The notes: a model not told the origin generated them from the sequence alone. Shown: positions 12,218 through 24,539, numbered from the stretch's first letter. The stretch is 64,000 bases of DNA from Eleusine coracana subsp. coracana (GCA_032690845.1 CM064433.1:35214658-35278657), one strand, 5' to 3'. A program made the numbers and translations.

Positions 12218-14568
12218 ATGGCAAGGTCAGGACAGGACAAGGGAAAGGGCAAGATGCCAGAGAAGCCTAGAGGCAAGAAGAGGACCGGGCTAGACCCAGA
12301 GTCAGAGAGAGCTAGGAGAGTTGCGAGGCATCTAGATGCCATGGAGTAGTCACGCAGGACACCAGGGACACGGCTGATCCTAGAGCCGTCTGGTGACACT
12401 TAGGGACTCAGGTAGAGTACCCGGTAGAGGACAGTGCTTGCCACAGGAGTCACTCCGGCACCTTGGTTGCAGAGTACTCCGGCTTCCCGTCAGGGGAGGT
12501 CGTCGAGACCTGCGGAGCAGAGATCCTCTAGGTAGTAGGAAGAGTCACAGGAGGAGGAGACCTCAGAGTCAGGGTCTGAGGAGTCAGAGTCAGAGGAGGA
12601 GCAGACAACACAGCCAGAGTAGATAGGACCCCAGAGGTCAGCTCACCAGGCGGGAGACCCGACGTGCACCTGTGCAGTGTGTACTAGGAGGCTGTCGAGA
12701 CTTGTTGAGGCAGCTGGAGAGCTGGACATACTTAAGGTTCCTGCAAAGGACTTTAAGGCACTGCGTCTAGTCTCCTTCGAGTAGTGGGTTCCAGTTCCCA
12801 GGGACCTCGTTGCTGGAGAGAGGTACTGCACAGGCCTCCAGAGGAGGATTGGAGAGGGACTCAGACGCTACCTTGCCATGAAGGGCAAGTCTGGATTGTT
12901 TGTGCTGCACTTCTACACGACTTACTAGGCCATGAGGAGGGCCACCAGCACAGATATGGAGGAGTACTTCACTTACCTCCTAGGGTTGGCAGAGTTGGTC
13001 ATCGAGCCGTACAGATACAGAGAGGACGTAGTCTTAGAGTTCTATGCCACACTGTGGGTTGCCAGAGACCGCTCAGAGTTCTGGTTCTTGTTCAGAGGGC
13101 AGCCATAGCATGTGACCAGGGGGATCTCATTGCCAGCTTTGGTCTTCTTGCTTCATACTTTCAGCTTTACAAGAGTGCCTATGGGACCCTCGAGCCACCT
13201 CGCAGACCACAGGGAGGGAAGTTACCATCGGATGACATGGTGTCGATTGCTTTTCCACCACCACACACCCCAAGCTTTGAAAGAGGCCCTGCAAGACTCA
13301 CCGAAGAGGCTAAGGTGGTTAGAGCGATAGTCACCAGGACTATCATCCCCAGGTCTGGCTATAGAGATGAGTTCACACTACTTCACCAGTGGGCTGTAGC
13401 AGCTATTCTGAGGAGAGAGCAGTTTGATGTGGCAGACCTACTGATTGGAGAGACGGAGGAGGTTATTTCTAAGAGAGTAGGAGGACGTCACTTGGTCTAT
13501 GCCCCATACATTTGCTATCTTCTAAGGAGAATGGGCCTTGTGATAGAGGAGCAGTACGACGCATTCTCTGAGGTGACCACCAGCTACGCACCTCGAGTCC
13601 CCAGGGGATCGCAGTCCGCCTCTAGTCAGCAGACAGGAGAGGAGGAGCAGGAGTCACTGTTGGTCGTTCATGAGCAGGCAGCTCATCTAGAGACGGTGAT
13701 CCCTCAGTCAGCCAGCACTGGAGCACCTCCCCAGCCTACGGGATCACAGACAGAGGACGCTATCACTGTAGCAGCACTAGCAGGATGCCTGAGTGAGTTC
13801 ATTCAGAGCACAGCTGAGGATAGACATCAGATGATGGAGATTATCAGGGGTCAGCCAGAGCTTCAGCTACAGCAGATGATGATGATGACCACCCTGATAG
13901 CACAGATGGCAGAGGTGACTGAGAGGCAGGCAGGTCAGCAGCCAGGACTTTCAGCACTTCCACAGTTTTAGCAACTGCCAACCCAGACAGGCCCCTTCAC
14001 TGCTATGATGACAGCTCAGTCCAGTGGGTTGTCACACTCAGGGGTGTTACCGACAGGGGGAGCAGGACAGACACTCTCTTCAGCCAAGTTCTCCCCCGTT
14101 TCTCGGTATCTGCATTGTTCATCTCACCTACACACTCGTCGACCTCGCAGATGGCAGGACCCTCCACCACTCAGCACCTACCAGTCAGGAGCCTATTCTT
14201 AGACATAGTGCACACCACTCGTGCAGACTCCCAACCAGCCCCAGAGACAGTTACAGCTCCACCTTCCACTACTACAGTCAGCACTCTTACACCTCAGGTA
14301 GTAGAGGATCTAGTCTACCGAGGCTATACTCAGGAGGACGTGGATGACCTTGCTCTTCTCCAGGCGACTGTTGCCGAGGATATCCATGGTCCCACCAGCA
14401 GGGCAGGACAATGGGTCTGAGTCACTGGTAGACCTTGACTTCTTCAAGCAGTTGGATGCTCAGGCGGCACAGGCTCATGAAGCACAGCAGGATCCAGCAC
14501 AGGAGCAGCTAGGAGCAGAGCCTTTAGAGGACGTCGCTGCACCACTTCCTTCGACCACGAGCACATAG
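12218..14568 (+). pseudogene. ORF3 of element B, amber-riddled
   Basis: From the ATG at 12218 one frame can be read to about 13150 with about ten in-frame stops, every one of them TAG. The frame then shifts and continues at about 13125-13971 (ending TAG) and, after further shifts, to a TAG at 14566-14568. The product would be Gln/Glu/Ser-rich with a basic start (KGKGK, KKR) and a Gln/Met-rich tail. It sits where Sireviruses carry an extra ORF, often called envelope-like, and is followed by the same GCCAAAGGGGGAG purine tract as the ORF3s of A and C. Function is unknown, and I see no convincing signal peptide or membrane span. Confidence 0.7.
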
Positions 14569-14600
14569 ATGTTCACTTTTCCACCTTTTGGTGCTTGTTG

Positions 14601-14615
14601 CCAAAGGGGGAGAAG
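14601..14615 (+). other. purine tract after ORF3, element B
   Basis: CCAAAGGGGGAGAAG follows TTTTGGTGCTTGTTG. Nearly the same string follows ORF3 in element A (20381) and element C (28900), so it is a conserved Sirevirus noncoding motif. The true polypurine tract next to the 3' LTR is missing in B because of the deletion ending at 15006. Confidence 0.75.
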
Positions 14616-15006
14616 TATCATAGGTCTAGAGGGAGTTGGAGTGTGATAATGTGCAATCGAGAGTAGCTTGTATCTATGGAGAGCATATGTGTATATTGGT
14701 TTTAGGAGATAGATTCGAGAGTATCTTGTATCTAGGGGGATCATACATGTACATTGGTTTCAGGAAATAGATACTTTTGGATCTTATTTTGATGGAGTTA
14801 TTCGATGTTCATGGATTTTGATGAGTCATGTTTTTCATTCGCTTGTGTTTGACTCATCTTGATCTCACTTGGTTTATTTTCATATGCAGTGCTTTGTATT
14901 CCTTTCTTATCCGGTATGCCTGTATATGATTCCATGATAACGATTATGCATTGTCATGCTAACCTGTTGCATATCATCATTCATGTCTTGCATTGCTTGT
15001 CCTTAT

Positions 15007-16478
15007 ACTTGTCTAGTTGTTAGGGCTTTGAGTCCATAGGAAAAACTGGACTATCAAGGGGGTCTAGGTCATTTCTCTTAGGTCCTGTCTAGTTGGTGAT
15101 GTGCAAGGTTGCTCGGTGAAATCACAGGCACTAGATGACAGTGGAGAAGCCAAGGAGCTGTTCAGAGAAGCCGGGAAACGAAGTCAAGCGAGGACAACAA
15201 GTTTCAGCTTCTGGACGTAGTGACCGAACAGAGGGGTCAGTGGAGACCGGACTATACGGTCACTAGGAGGACAGGAAATCCAGAGAGAAGACTTAGCGAG
15301 GAATCTGTCTGTGTCACGGACCATAGGGACCGGACAGTCCGGTCTACTGACCGGACAGTCCAGTCTACTGACCGGACGGTCCGGTCAGTATGGGTGAAAC
15401 ACAGAGCAGAGAGGAAGCAACTCTCTGGAGTCCGATGAAGACGCCTGACGCGTCGAACTTGTCCGACGGACAGAGAGACCGGACGGTCCGAACTACTCAC
15501 TGGACGGTCTGGTTAGTGCAGGAGATCAGCCATGACAGAAGTGCCAACAGTTCTGAGAACAGTTCTAGGAGTGACCGGACGGTCCGGTCAGGCAGAGATC
15601 GGACAGTCCGGTCAGTGCATCTAGAAAGGTGATCTCGTGAAGCAACAACTAGTTGAAGGTTGGAAGGCTATATAACTTCGTTGCTGGGGTCTTGCAGACC
15701 TCTCTTTGCCAGTGGAATACTTGAGAGCATTTGGTAAGTTCCAAGAGCAAAAGAGGAGAGCACTAGGAGAGGATATTGGATATCTTAGGAGTGCTTGTGA
15801 GAGTAACATGGAGTGATCTTGCACATCTAAGGCTAGGGTGTGCTTGAGGGTGTGATCTAGATTGTTACTCTTGGTCTATGGTGAGACCTAGACCGGTTAG
15901 TTGTCAGTGATCGAGCCTATCATGATTGGTTGTGAAGGCCATCACATGTTTGTACACGGTTTGAGCCCGCCGGTGAAAGAGGCATCGCTAGTGAGCGCCC
16001 ATGTCGGCTCGGGGAGTCCGGCAAGTTCTCAAGGGAGGCGAGCTTGTGCCTTGGTGGCAGCGGTGACGCGCACCGTGTCTTCACTCCGGGAGTGATTGCG
16101 GCCTCGTGGGCGAGAACTCCACATTGGTGGCGAGAGGGACCGGGACTCTGGCGGGAGTGGTCCAACGAGGAGTAGGGGATGGCGTCATCTTTTCGAGACC
16201 TCGGGAAAAAATCATGAGCATTCCTTGACCCCCTCTTTACTATTCCACATTTGTGTGCTCTAGTTGATAGGGTGACTTATGGCTTGCATAGGGTAGTGTG
16301 TTTAGCTTCCGTATTTTATTTTGCATCATGAACACTAGCATGCATAGGGTGTTGGCCTATTAGAACTGTTTAGGTTGCAACGCTTGTCAGGTTTTAGTGG
16401 TGTGAAATTGAAGTATTTGGATTCGTGGTCGGCTACCGATTCACCCCCCCTCCTCTCGGTAGGCCTTCGGTCCTTTTA
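15007..16478 (+). repeat. 3' LTR of element B, lacking its first part
   Basis: It aligns with 6758-8208 of the 5' LTR, including the palindrome array and the probable TATA stretch (GGCTATATAAC at about 15670). The 267 bases corresponding to 6491-6757 and the adjacent polypurine tract are absent. The right end is TTTTA followed by the duplicated GCACC. Confidence 0.9.
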
Positions 16479-17765
16479 GCACCCGTAGCTAGGCTTGAGT
16501 CAATTCGTATTTTACTTGCCTATGCTACTCACCATGGCTTTAAGCTTTTTCAAATGGATGTGAAAAGTGCATTTCTTAATGGACCCAGTCAAGAAGAGGT
16601 ATGTGTACAACAACCTCCGGGGTTTGAAGACCCAAAGAAACCAAACCACGTGTACAAACTTCACAAAGCTCTCTACGGCCTCAAGCAAGCTCCTCGAGCT
16701 TGGTATGAACATCTCAAGGGATATTCGATCAACAAGGGCTTCATAATTGGCAAGGCCGATCCTACTCTCTTCACAAGAAAAGTTGATAATGACTTATTTG
16801 TGTGCCAAATATATATCGATGACATTATATTTGGTTCTACTAATCAATCTTTTTGTGATGAGTTTGTCAAGATTATGACTAGGAAATTTGAGATGTCCAT
16901 AATGGGGGGGTTGAATTTCTTTCTAGGTTTTCAAGTCAAGCAACATGAAGAAGGAACATTCATAAGTCAAACCAAGTATACTCAAGACATGCTCAAGAAG
17001 TTTGACATCGAGCATGCAAAGCCAAACAAGACTCCCATGAAGACAAATAGACACCTTGGACTAGATGTAAATGGTAAGCCCGTGGATCAAAAGGTATATC
17101 GATTCATGATTGACTCTTTGCTTTATCTTTGTGCATCTAGGCCCGATATCATGCTTAGTGTGTGCATGTGTGCGAGGTTCCAAGCAACTCTAAAGGAAAG
17201 TAACTTGGTGGCTGTAAAAAGAATCTTGAGATATTTAGTTCACACACCAAACATAGGATTGTGGTATCCAAAGGGTTCTAAGTTCAAGTTAGTCGGTTAT
17301 TCCGATGCCGACTACGCCGGATGTAAGGTGGATAGGAAAAGTACTTCTGGAACATGCCAATTTTTGGGTAGGTCCCTTGTGTCATGGTCATCCAAGAAAC
17401 TAAATTCTGTTACCCTATCCATAGCTGAAGCAGAGTATGTTGCAGCCGGAAGTTGTTGTGCTCAACTACTTTGGATGCGACAAGCTCTAAAGCACTTTGG
17501 ATACACTATGACCAAAGTCCCTCTCCTATGTGACAATGAGGGTGCCATCATGATTGCATATAACCCCATTGATCATAATAGGACTAAGCATAGAGATATC
17601 CGGCACCACTTTTTGAGAGATCATTCCATAAAGGGAGATATTGAAATTAGCTATGTTAGAACTGATAAACAACTAGCCGATATATTTACCAAACCCCTAG
17701 ATGAGAAGCGGTTTTGTGAACTTAGGAGTGAGCTGAATATCTTGGATTTATCTAATGTGGAGTAG
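16479..17765 (+). pseudogene. reverse transcriptase C-terminal half and RNase H, element A
   Basis: The frame resumes at the duplicated GCACC with APVARLES and runs open to the TAG at 17763. It holds the RT blocks QMDVKSAFLNG, LYGLKQAPRAWY and the catalytic YIDDIIFGS (about 16815). The RNase H domain has YSDADYAG (about 17297), AEAEYVAAG (about 17425) and LLCDNEGA (about 17525), ending with TDKQLADIFTKPL. This half is uninterrupted and all expected RT and RNase H acidic residues are visible. The gene as a whole is dead because B splits it. Confidence 0.93.
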
Positions 17766-18764
17766 AACCTTGTGCATTGCTTGGTGTGTTATTGCTCATG
17801 CAAAAGAACTTAAAACCAAATTTCTTCAAAATTTCATAATGTCTTTGATTTCAAACAAATGTTTTGGTCATTAGATCATATTGTTGACACTTGTGAATAT
17901 AGTTTTGATTGGTTGATTGCTTCTATTCACAAGTTGAAACAAGCCTTTATATTCCTTACTTAAGAGAGGTTGTTTTTTGTTCAAGACAGAGAACAACGGA
18001 ACTTCCGTCACCCAATGATGGAACTTTCGTCATCCTCTGTCAAAAGAACTCGAGGGTCATGGAAGTTTTACGAGAACTTCCGTGAAATTCAAACTGTTTT
18101 ATCTTATACCCGAGAGCGATGGAACTTCCATCACCCATTGACGGAACTTCCTTCACTCCCAGGCTAAGAGGCCCAAGCCCCTCCTTCTTCCCTATCCAAC
18201 CGGCCATTATTCATTTCTTCCTCTCTCTCCTCTCCTCAAACCCTAAGTGGCGATTTGCGGCGATTTAAGGATTAAGCTGGCGATTCCTTTGGATTTGGTG
18301 GAGATTCAACTCTTCCCCCACGGAAGTTCTGCGATTCCAACAAGTTTTCCCTCTTCTTTGCCCTAGGTATGAGATTTGACCTGGATCTCTTGTTTTAGGT
18401 CAAAAGTTTAAATGTCCTCAGTTCCTTTGGATAGACTGACTCTTCTAGGGCTAGTCTATCACCTGTTATAGACATTTGCGTTGTCACGGTAGGATTTAAG
18501 AGCTAGATCGAATTTGGTGAAAACTGCAAATGACGGAAGTTCCCTCAGAACTTTCATCATGATAGAATTTCTGTGGTCTGTCATGGAACTTCCGTCGTCT
18601 GTAGTCCAGTGCACTGAATTTTGCTGGCTTCTCTATTCTTCCTTGTGACTTGTACCTAATCTATTGCTCCCTGTTGCTATCCTTGACAGTAGACAATAGT
18701 AAGGACCAAGTACGCCTCCAAAGAACCAAGTGCTCGAGAAGAATCAAGTGAGGAGGATCAAATC
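17766..18764 (+). other. pol-ORF3 spacer of element A with palindromes and probable leader intron
   Basis: At 17990-18165 and 18530-18605 the LTR palindrome (ACGGAAGTTCCGT type, here often as GGAACTTCC) reappears. The stretch 18180-18366 resembles a pyrimidine-rich 5' UTR ending CCCTAG before GTATGAG, and TTGACAG ends at 18689. An intron of 18367-18689 would place a short leader upstream of the ORF3 ATG at 18765. Confidence 0.55.
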
Positions 18765-20327
18765 ATGGAGCAACACCAATCCTCTTCCTCCGATGATGAC
18801 TTAGTGCCTATAGCGCAGAGGAAGAAGGTAGTGCTCAAAAGAAGAGAATCAAGCAGCAGTGCTCAAACCGTGCATGTCGAAGCTGGAGGCTCTCTACCTC
18901 CCCGGAGAGCACAAGACAAGGGCAAGAGACCAGCTAAGGAGAAAGCAACTCGATCTTGGAAAAAGGCCGCACCAGCACATATGGATGTAGTGGAGGGACT
19001 TCATGTCCATGCTCCTACCTATCCAAGTGGCTATGTGTACATGGATTACAAGAAAGATCTTGATGCACTCATTGAAGCATGGAAGGCCAATCCTAGTCTC
19101 GTGGGAGAGCAAGAGACAATGGATTACCGGTTCTACACTTGGTTTTAGCAGGATTACTACACATCCATGTTCATTGACATCAACCGTAAAAAAATGGATA
19201 GATTGGACATACATGGAGTCTAAGGGCAATCAAGTATTCAAGGACATCATTCAAGCATGCAAGGACAAGGGTGTCTATGACCTCATGGGGTTCAATCATG
19301 ATTGGAATGAAGAGGTAATTTGCTAATTCTATGCAACTCTCTATATTCATGGCAATGACACTATCCATTAGAGAACACAAGGGGTCGAGTATGCGATCAC
19401 AACAGCTCGCTTTGCCACCTACTTCTTCCAAGGAGATGAAGATAGTGAGAGAGAGAGATTATCTCAAATGAGCCCGTGATGAAGCATTGTGACATGGCCT
19501 TCATGTACTATGAGAGGAGTCCCAATGTGTTTGGAACCACCAATGGACTTCACAACTACTACTTCACTCTCAACCGGATGCTCCGAGTTACCATTGCACC
19601 TCAGAGAGGGTATGCTACGTCCATAGTGGAGACGTCAAGGAACATTCTTGCTAGATTTGCTCCAGATGCAAATCCGTTTTGTGTCATGGACTTCATTATA
19701 AATGACATCCACATGTCATCTATTGACACAAGGTGGGTCCTTCCCTATGCTCCATAACTTATGAAGATGATCGAGGCCGAGACCGGACTTGTGTTTGAGA
19801 AGGAGTGCAAGCATCTCCCATTGAGACCTAGAGTGCAACCTGACATTCGCCCAGCTGATCGCTCCTCTCCTGGACGACCTTCCTCCGAAAAAGCGAGTCT
19901 TGCTCGCGCCTATGCTGAGATTGCAGCCGAGGCAGCAGTAGGAGCTCAGAGGACCTCATCTTTAGCCCCTCCTCCTCCAAAGCCTCCTCGTCGTCCATCT
20001 TCTCCCATTGTCTCCTTTCTCAAAAGCATTTTCAATGCATGTTGCTTCAATGCAAAGGAGAACTGGGAGAACAAGAGGAGGATCAAGAAGCAAGTTCGCC
20101 TCTACAAGAGGGATCAATGGGCACAAGGCCGTGATTTGTCACCGGATGGTTCCGAGTGTGAGCCCGATGGTCCGCCAGCGGCCTTTGAGGACCCCTTTGC
20201 AGCCTATGATTGGGATGATATTTCTGCTAGGCCATCTGCAGTTGCTCCTGGATCTTCCAATGCTCCTCCTCCACTGGCACATGAAGATGAAGAAGAGGAT
20301 GAGAGCACTAAAGACGATGATGAGTGA
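18765..20327 (+). pseudogene. ORF3 of element A (broken)
   Basis: The ATG at 18765 starts a Ser/Asp-rich, then Lys-rich segment that stops at a TAG (19146-19148). A shifted frame then carries WIDWTYMESKGNQVFKDII and a DLMGFNHDWNEEVI block, which matches WVDWDYMERKGTQEF and ALSYPWNKEVI of element C. A further frame (19761-20327) begins MKMIEAETGL and ends in an acidic tail at TGA 20327. The conserved middle resembles the domain annotated in databases as a putative plant transposon protein. At least two frameshifts and several stops separate the parts. It is not recognisably an envelope protein. Confidence 0.75.
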
Positions 20328-20380
20328 CTCCCTTTCTCTCAGCATGTCTCTGTTCCTTTCATTCTTTTTGGTGCGTTGAT

Positions 20381-20394
20381 GCCAAAGGGGGAGA
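20381..20394 (+). other. purine tract after ORF3, element A
   Basis: GCCAAAGGGGGAGA follows TTTTGGTGCGTTGAT, the same arrangement as in elements B and C. The polypurine tract proper is AAAAAGGGGGAG at 20779-20790, just before the 3' LTR. Confidence 0.75.
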
Positions 20395-21089
20395 GAAAAG
20401 CGATGAAAAAGGATGGTTGTGTGCTTCTCTCGTTTGTAATAGGATAGTGATGAACCTAAGGATAAGTATCTTTCTATTTGCTTTTTGTGTGAAAACTATT
20501 TGTGAATCTTTATGTTATATTATATGTGGTGCCTGTTTTATTGCTCCTTGTTGGTTGTTTGTGTCAAGTGTGTTGAATGCTTATTGCTTTATCACTATGT
20601 TGCACACTTGTACACTTTTAGGCACCTCACTCCTTGCATAATATAGGGGGAGCTCCTTCACATTTCTTTGTGATTCATGCATATCTTTAGGGGGACTTCC
20701 GCTATATATTTGTTTTTGCTCTTTGTCTAGTTTGATTATCTCTTTTATATTATTTTTAATCTATTGTCATCAATCACCAAAAAGGGGGAGATTGAAGATG
20801 CATCTAGGATCTCCTAGTGGGTTTTGGTGTATCATGACAGAAGATTAAAATTGAGCTAACAATATTCATGAAGTAAATGTGCAGATAATCAAAGACTACA
20901 TTGTCTAAGCCCACATTTGCAAGATGGCTATTACTCCCAAAACAAAGAAAAGGAAAATGGACTCAAATGACTTCAAGAGTAGTTTTTATTTTTTGAGTCA
21001 TAGGTATGCCGAACTATAAAGAGGGGTACAACTTATCTTGCTTTAAGGGAATTCATGTGTTCAAGCCAAACTAATTCTTTGTGAAAGAA

Positions 21090-23344
21090 TCTATTTATTA
21101 ATAAAAGGAGATGACTTTCTCACTATGATGCCTAGAAAAATAGAGAAATAGGCTAGAAATTCTCATGAAAAAGCAAAACTTTCATACGTTGATTACATCC
21201 TCGCATAATCCCATGGAGAGATCTGGCCCTTAATCCACCGATTACCAAGAATCCAAATATCTCACATACCTTCCTGACCTAGCATGCCCTATACCTGTTT
21301 CTCTCCTCTGCAGCAACGATCATCATGGGCCTTCCTTCCTTGTCTCTGTCCCCTGAAATACCCTACGCTGTCTTGTGCTTCTTGGCTGCAAAGACAAAGT
21401 TCATCTTATTCGCTGATGATGCAGATCACTTGCTTGAGGAGATCATCATGCCGTGACATGCTGCAACGAGTACCCCCATCCTTCCGGCACCGATAGCATG
21501 GCCTCCATTGTGGTCTTGCTCTTCTTTGCCGCGATGGTCGTATACGACAATGATACCAGGATACATATTGCATCTTCAGGAAGCGAGTCACATGCAACAA
21601 TGGCAAATTGGTTGTTTTGTGTTGAATTTATTAGGGGCGAAGCTATTTGTCAATGGATCTAATTTGTGTTTAGTAAATTCTTTATTCAGATTGCATCTGG
21701 AAAGAACGAGGTACACCGCGCTGGTGCTACAAAGCAATCCATCGGGAGCAGCAGCTCATCTGGCCAGCGGCGAATATTGGAGATATTTTGATCATCGGCA
21801 CTGGCACCCAGCAACATGAGGACACTGGTTGTATTTAGAGACTTCATTTGCACTGTCAGCATCATTTTTCTAAATGCAAGAGCTGGAAGCGGGCCAAGCT
21901 GAGGTGAGCTTGATCGCAGATTAGCTGACCTCTCACTGAAGGAAGCCATGGAAACGATTTATAATGCTTAATTGCATAGGTTGATCTTAATGAGCGAAAA
22001 TTTGATATTTATGATCCAAATTACTATGGTGATGACACAAAATATAATGAACAAGATAATTTCAGAAGCCACTGGCCACTTGTAAGCCTTTGTTTATGGT
22101 ATATACTGTACATACTAGCAGGTTCAGCTCTTCATACTACGGAAACACAAGTAATTTTTTTATTTATATTTGATTAATGAAAGTAACATTTCAGATATTA
22201 TTGACTTTAAGTATTTGAACTTCTTTCAAATTATGACCCTTAAATTAGGACAAATAAACATAAAAAAGACATATAGGCATATGAGCACTTTCTTTGTGCT
22301 TGCATTGTACGCACAGCTGTGCCTGTTCAAGAAAATATATGTATTGAATCAACATCTTCCTTCTCCATGTTTTGATGTACAATGCAGGATGCAGTAATTG
22401 AAAGAGAAAACATACTAGGAGACCACAAGAAAACGGATAATTAATAGATATATATGGACAATATGGTTGGCTAGCAATCGGCTAGGACAACGATGCTGAA
22501 AGAGTGAGTGTGACGTGGAGGGAGAAACATACAGGTTAATGTAGCAGTTGTTTCATCAGTCGATTGGTTGTTACTCAATATGAAAAGCCTGCTCAGGGAT
22601 CAGGGCTAATTTATAGACTTCCCTGACAGGAGCAGCACGGTAGTAATAGGCCCAGACTTGCGGAAGTCTGCACACAGTCTGGTGGCCTTGTGGAATTGAA
22701 TGAAGATGTCAATGCTGCTAACCGGTTTTGGAAAAGAAAAAATTTGCACTTTTTAGAAATGTCCATTTTAGCGTAGGATAATTAAGACAGAAAAGGTTAT
22801 GACGTTTGGCTCTTGAGTGCACGAGTCACAAAATTGTTATGGCAAGAAGATTAATTGGTGTAGGAGAACAAATACATGGCATCAGCTTCTGATTTGGACA
22901 ATTATATAGTCATTTGCTTGAGCAGCATTTGATGCCTTCATGAGGCATTCGTTCCACCCGAAGTGGACATGCAGATCGGTGCATGGAAGCATGAGACCTG
23001 GACGGACTGGTTTACCTAAATTGCGTGACTATAACGCTTGGTGTTTTTCGGATGATTTGGAATTGGCTTTGTAGATAATTATAAATACACTTGGAGGGAA
23101 ACAGATCTGTTCACCTTTTCAGATAAGTAGCCCTTTATGCATTGATGACATAGATGAATATGTGAAATGTCAGTTAGCTCTTTTTTTCAATTCAATATAA
23201 TTCCATTATCAATATTATTTCCATGTTTGGCAATAGTATAGGATAGCATTATATATTACAACTCCCCGAAAAAAAATAATATGAAAAAAGTATGATGATG
23301 TATAGTGAGTTAGCCTGTGCAATTGCGCGGGCCAAGTAATCTAG
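21090..23344 (+). mobile_element. non-autonomous Helitron
   Basis: The segment starts TCTATTTATTAATAAAAGG after an A (21089) and ends CTAG (23341-23344) before a T (23345), so it sits exactly between A and T with no target duplication. Eight bases before CTAG is a 20-base perfect stem (23313-23332). These are the defining Helitron end features, and the start resembles that of known rice Helitrons. Removing it rejoins the LTR of element A. No Rep/helicase coding region is present. The interior (about 21280-21960) has short open frames on both strands that may be captured gene pieces, but I recognise none. Confidence 0.88.
23313..23332 (+). repeat. Helitron 3' terminal hairpin
   Basis: GCCTGTGCAATTGCGCGGGC pairs end to end with two G-T wobbles, then CAAGTAAT and CTAG follow. 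Confidence 0.88.
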
Positions 23345-23394
23345 TTATTCTCCAAAAGCCAAAAAGAATCAAACCTTTAAGAGCCAAGCAGAGA

Positions 23395-23775
23395 ACTACG
23401 TAAGTTCCGTGAGTCCTCTCATGGAAGTTCTGTCGTTGTCAAACTTCTCCAATCTTGCAACCCGAGAGTTACGGAAGTTCCATGAACCTTTTCACAGAAG
23501 TTCCGTATAGACCTTCTTTCCCAAAAGTTGCACCCGAGAGCTACGGAAGTTCCGTGGTCCACTCACGGAACTTCTATCACCGGAAGTTCCGTGGGGTAAC
23601 CACAGAAGTTTCGTCGCTGCGCCTGCGTCTCCTCTTGCCATCCCGAGAATTACGGAAGTTCCGTCACCCCCTTTGACGGAAGTTATGTCACGACTGCTTC
23701 GTTTGATTCTAGGCCCACGCAACGGCTATATTTGAAATGACGGAAGTTCCGTGGATTCTCACGGAAGTTTTGTCA
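23395..23775 (+). repeat. palindrome array of element A LTR (ACGGAAGTTCCGT type)
   Basis: About a dozen copies or near copies of ACGGAAGTTCCGT and its variants occur in both orientations, often preceded by GAGAGCTACGG or GAGAGTTACGG. Partial copies are seen at the left edge of the window in the 5' LTR. Confidence 0.88.
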
Positions 23776-24539
23776 GACCCAGTAAAGCTATGTAACGACT
23801 AGTTTTTGAGAGGGCTATATAAATAGACTCCCCTTTCCCCCATGGGAAGGGTTGGACACTTTAGCATTACACTCATTTTTCAGCTAGAGTTCTCCCCTCT
23901 CACTCCAAGATTTTCTCTTGAGATTCCAAGCAAGTGAGAGATAACCAACCATAAAAAGGATTGAATCCATCCACTCAAAAGCTTGAGCACATCTTTCCCT
24001 CCCCATCAAGATTTTATTTGCTTGTTACTCTTGGAGACTTGGTCTCCTAGACGGCTAGGCGTCACCCTTAAGCTTCCAACGTGTCGTGGTGATACGGGGA
24101 CGTTTGTGAAGGTGTGATTCACCTTCAGAGGAAAAGAATCAAGTGGAGAAAGAAATCCAAGCACGATCTTTGTGATTGCTTGGCGGGGAAAAGGGCTGAG
24201 AGAGACCCGGCCACTTTGTGTGGCTCCTCAACGAGGACGTAGGAACTACTTAGTGTGGTTGCCGAACCTCGGGTTAATTCCTTGTGTATCTCTTTACATT
24301 TCCGTATTTCTTTCATATTATTGTGCTTGATTCACTTGTTGATTGTGTTTATAGCTATTCATCAAAGAACCCTAAGTGTGTATTGCTATAACTTTAACTT
24401 TACCTCCGTGGTGACGGAAGTTCCGTCATTCCAGACGGAAGTTCCGTCATTCCTGATATTTGATCAAAACTTTGTGCTTTTTCAGAATTATTTTTTGATT
24501 GCCTATTCACCCCCCCCCCCCTCCTCTAGGCAACTTTCA

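Larger units (their letters stand above)
6491..16478 (+). mobile_element. Sirevirus-like element B, nested in the RT of element A
   Basis: The five bases GCACC occur at 6486-6490 and 16479-16483, and the host reverse transcriptase frame is restored if one copy and all between are removed. Inside are two LTRs (6491-8208 and a shortened 15007-16478), a tRNA-Met primer site, gag, a noncoding leader and ORF3, but no protease, integrase, reverse transcriptase or RNase H. It is therefore non-autonomous. The first 18 bases (6491-6508) precede the TG at which the LTR would conventionally begin and are unexplained. The right end is TTTTA where TTTCA would be expected, as in the 5' LTR. Confidence 0.93.
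20793..24539 (+). repeat. 3' LTR of element A, interrupted by a Helitron
   Basis: It starts TGAAGATGCATC right after the polypurine tract and ends CTAGGCAACTTTCA at 24539 after a run of C. Without the Helitron (21090-23344) it is about 1.5 kb. Palindromes of the ACGGAAGTTCCGT type cluster at 23395-23775 and again at 24405-24455; a probable TATA stretch lies at 23815 (GGCTATATAAATAGAC). Confidence 0.92.
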
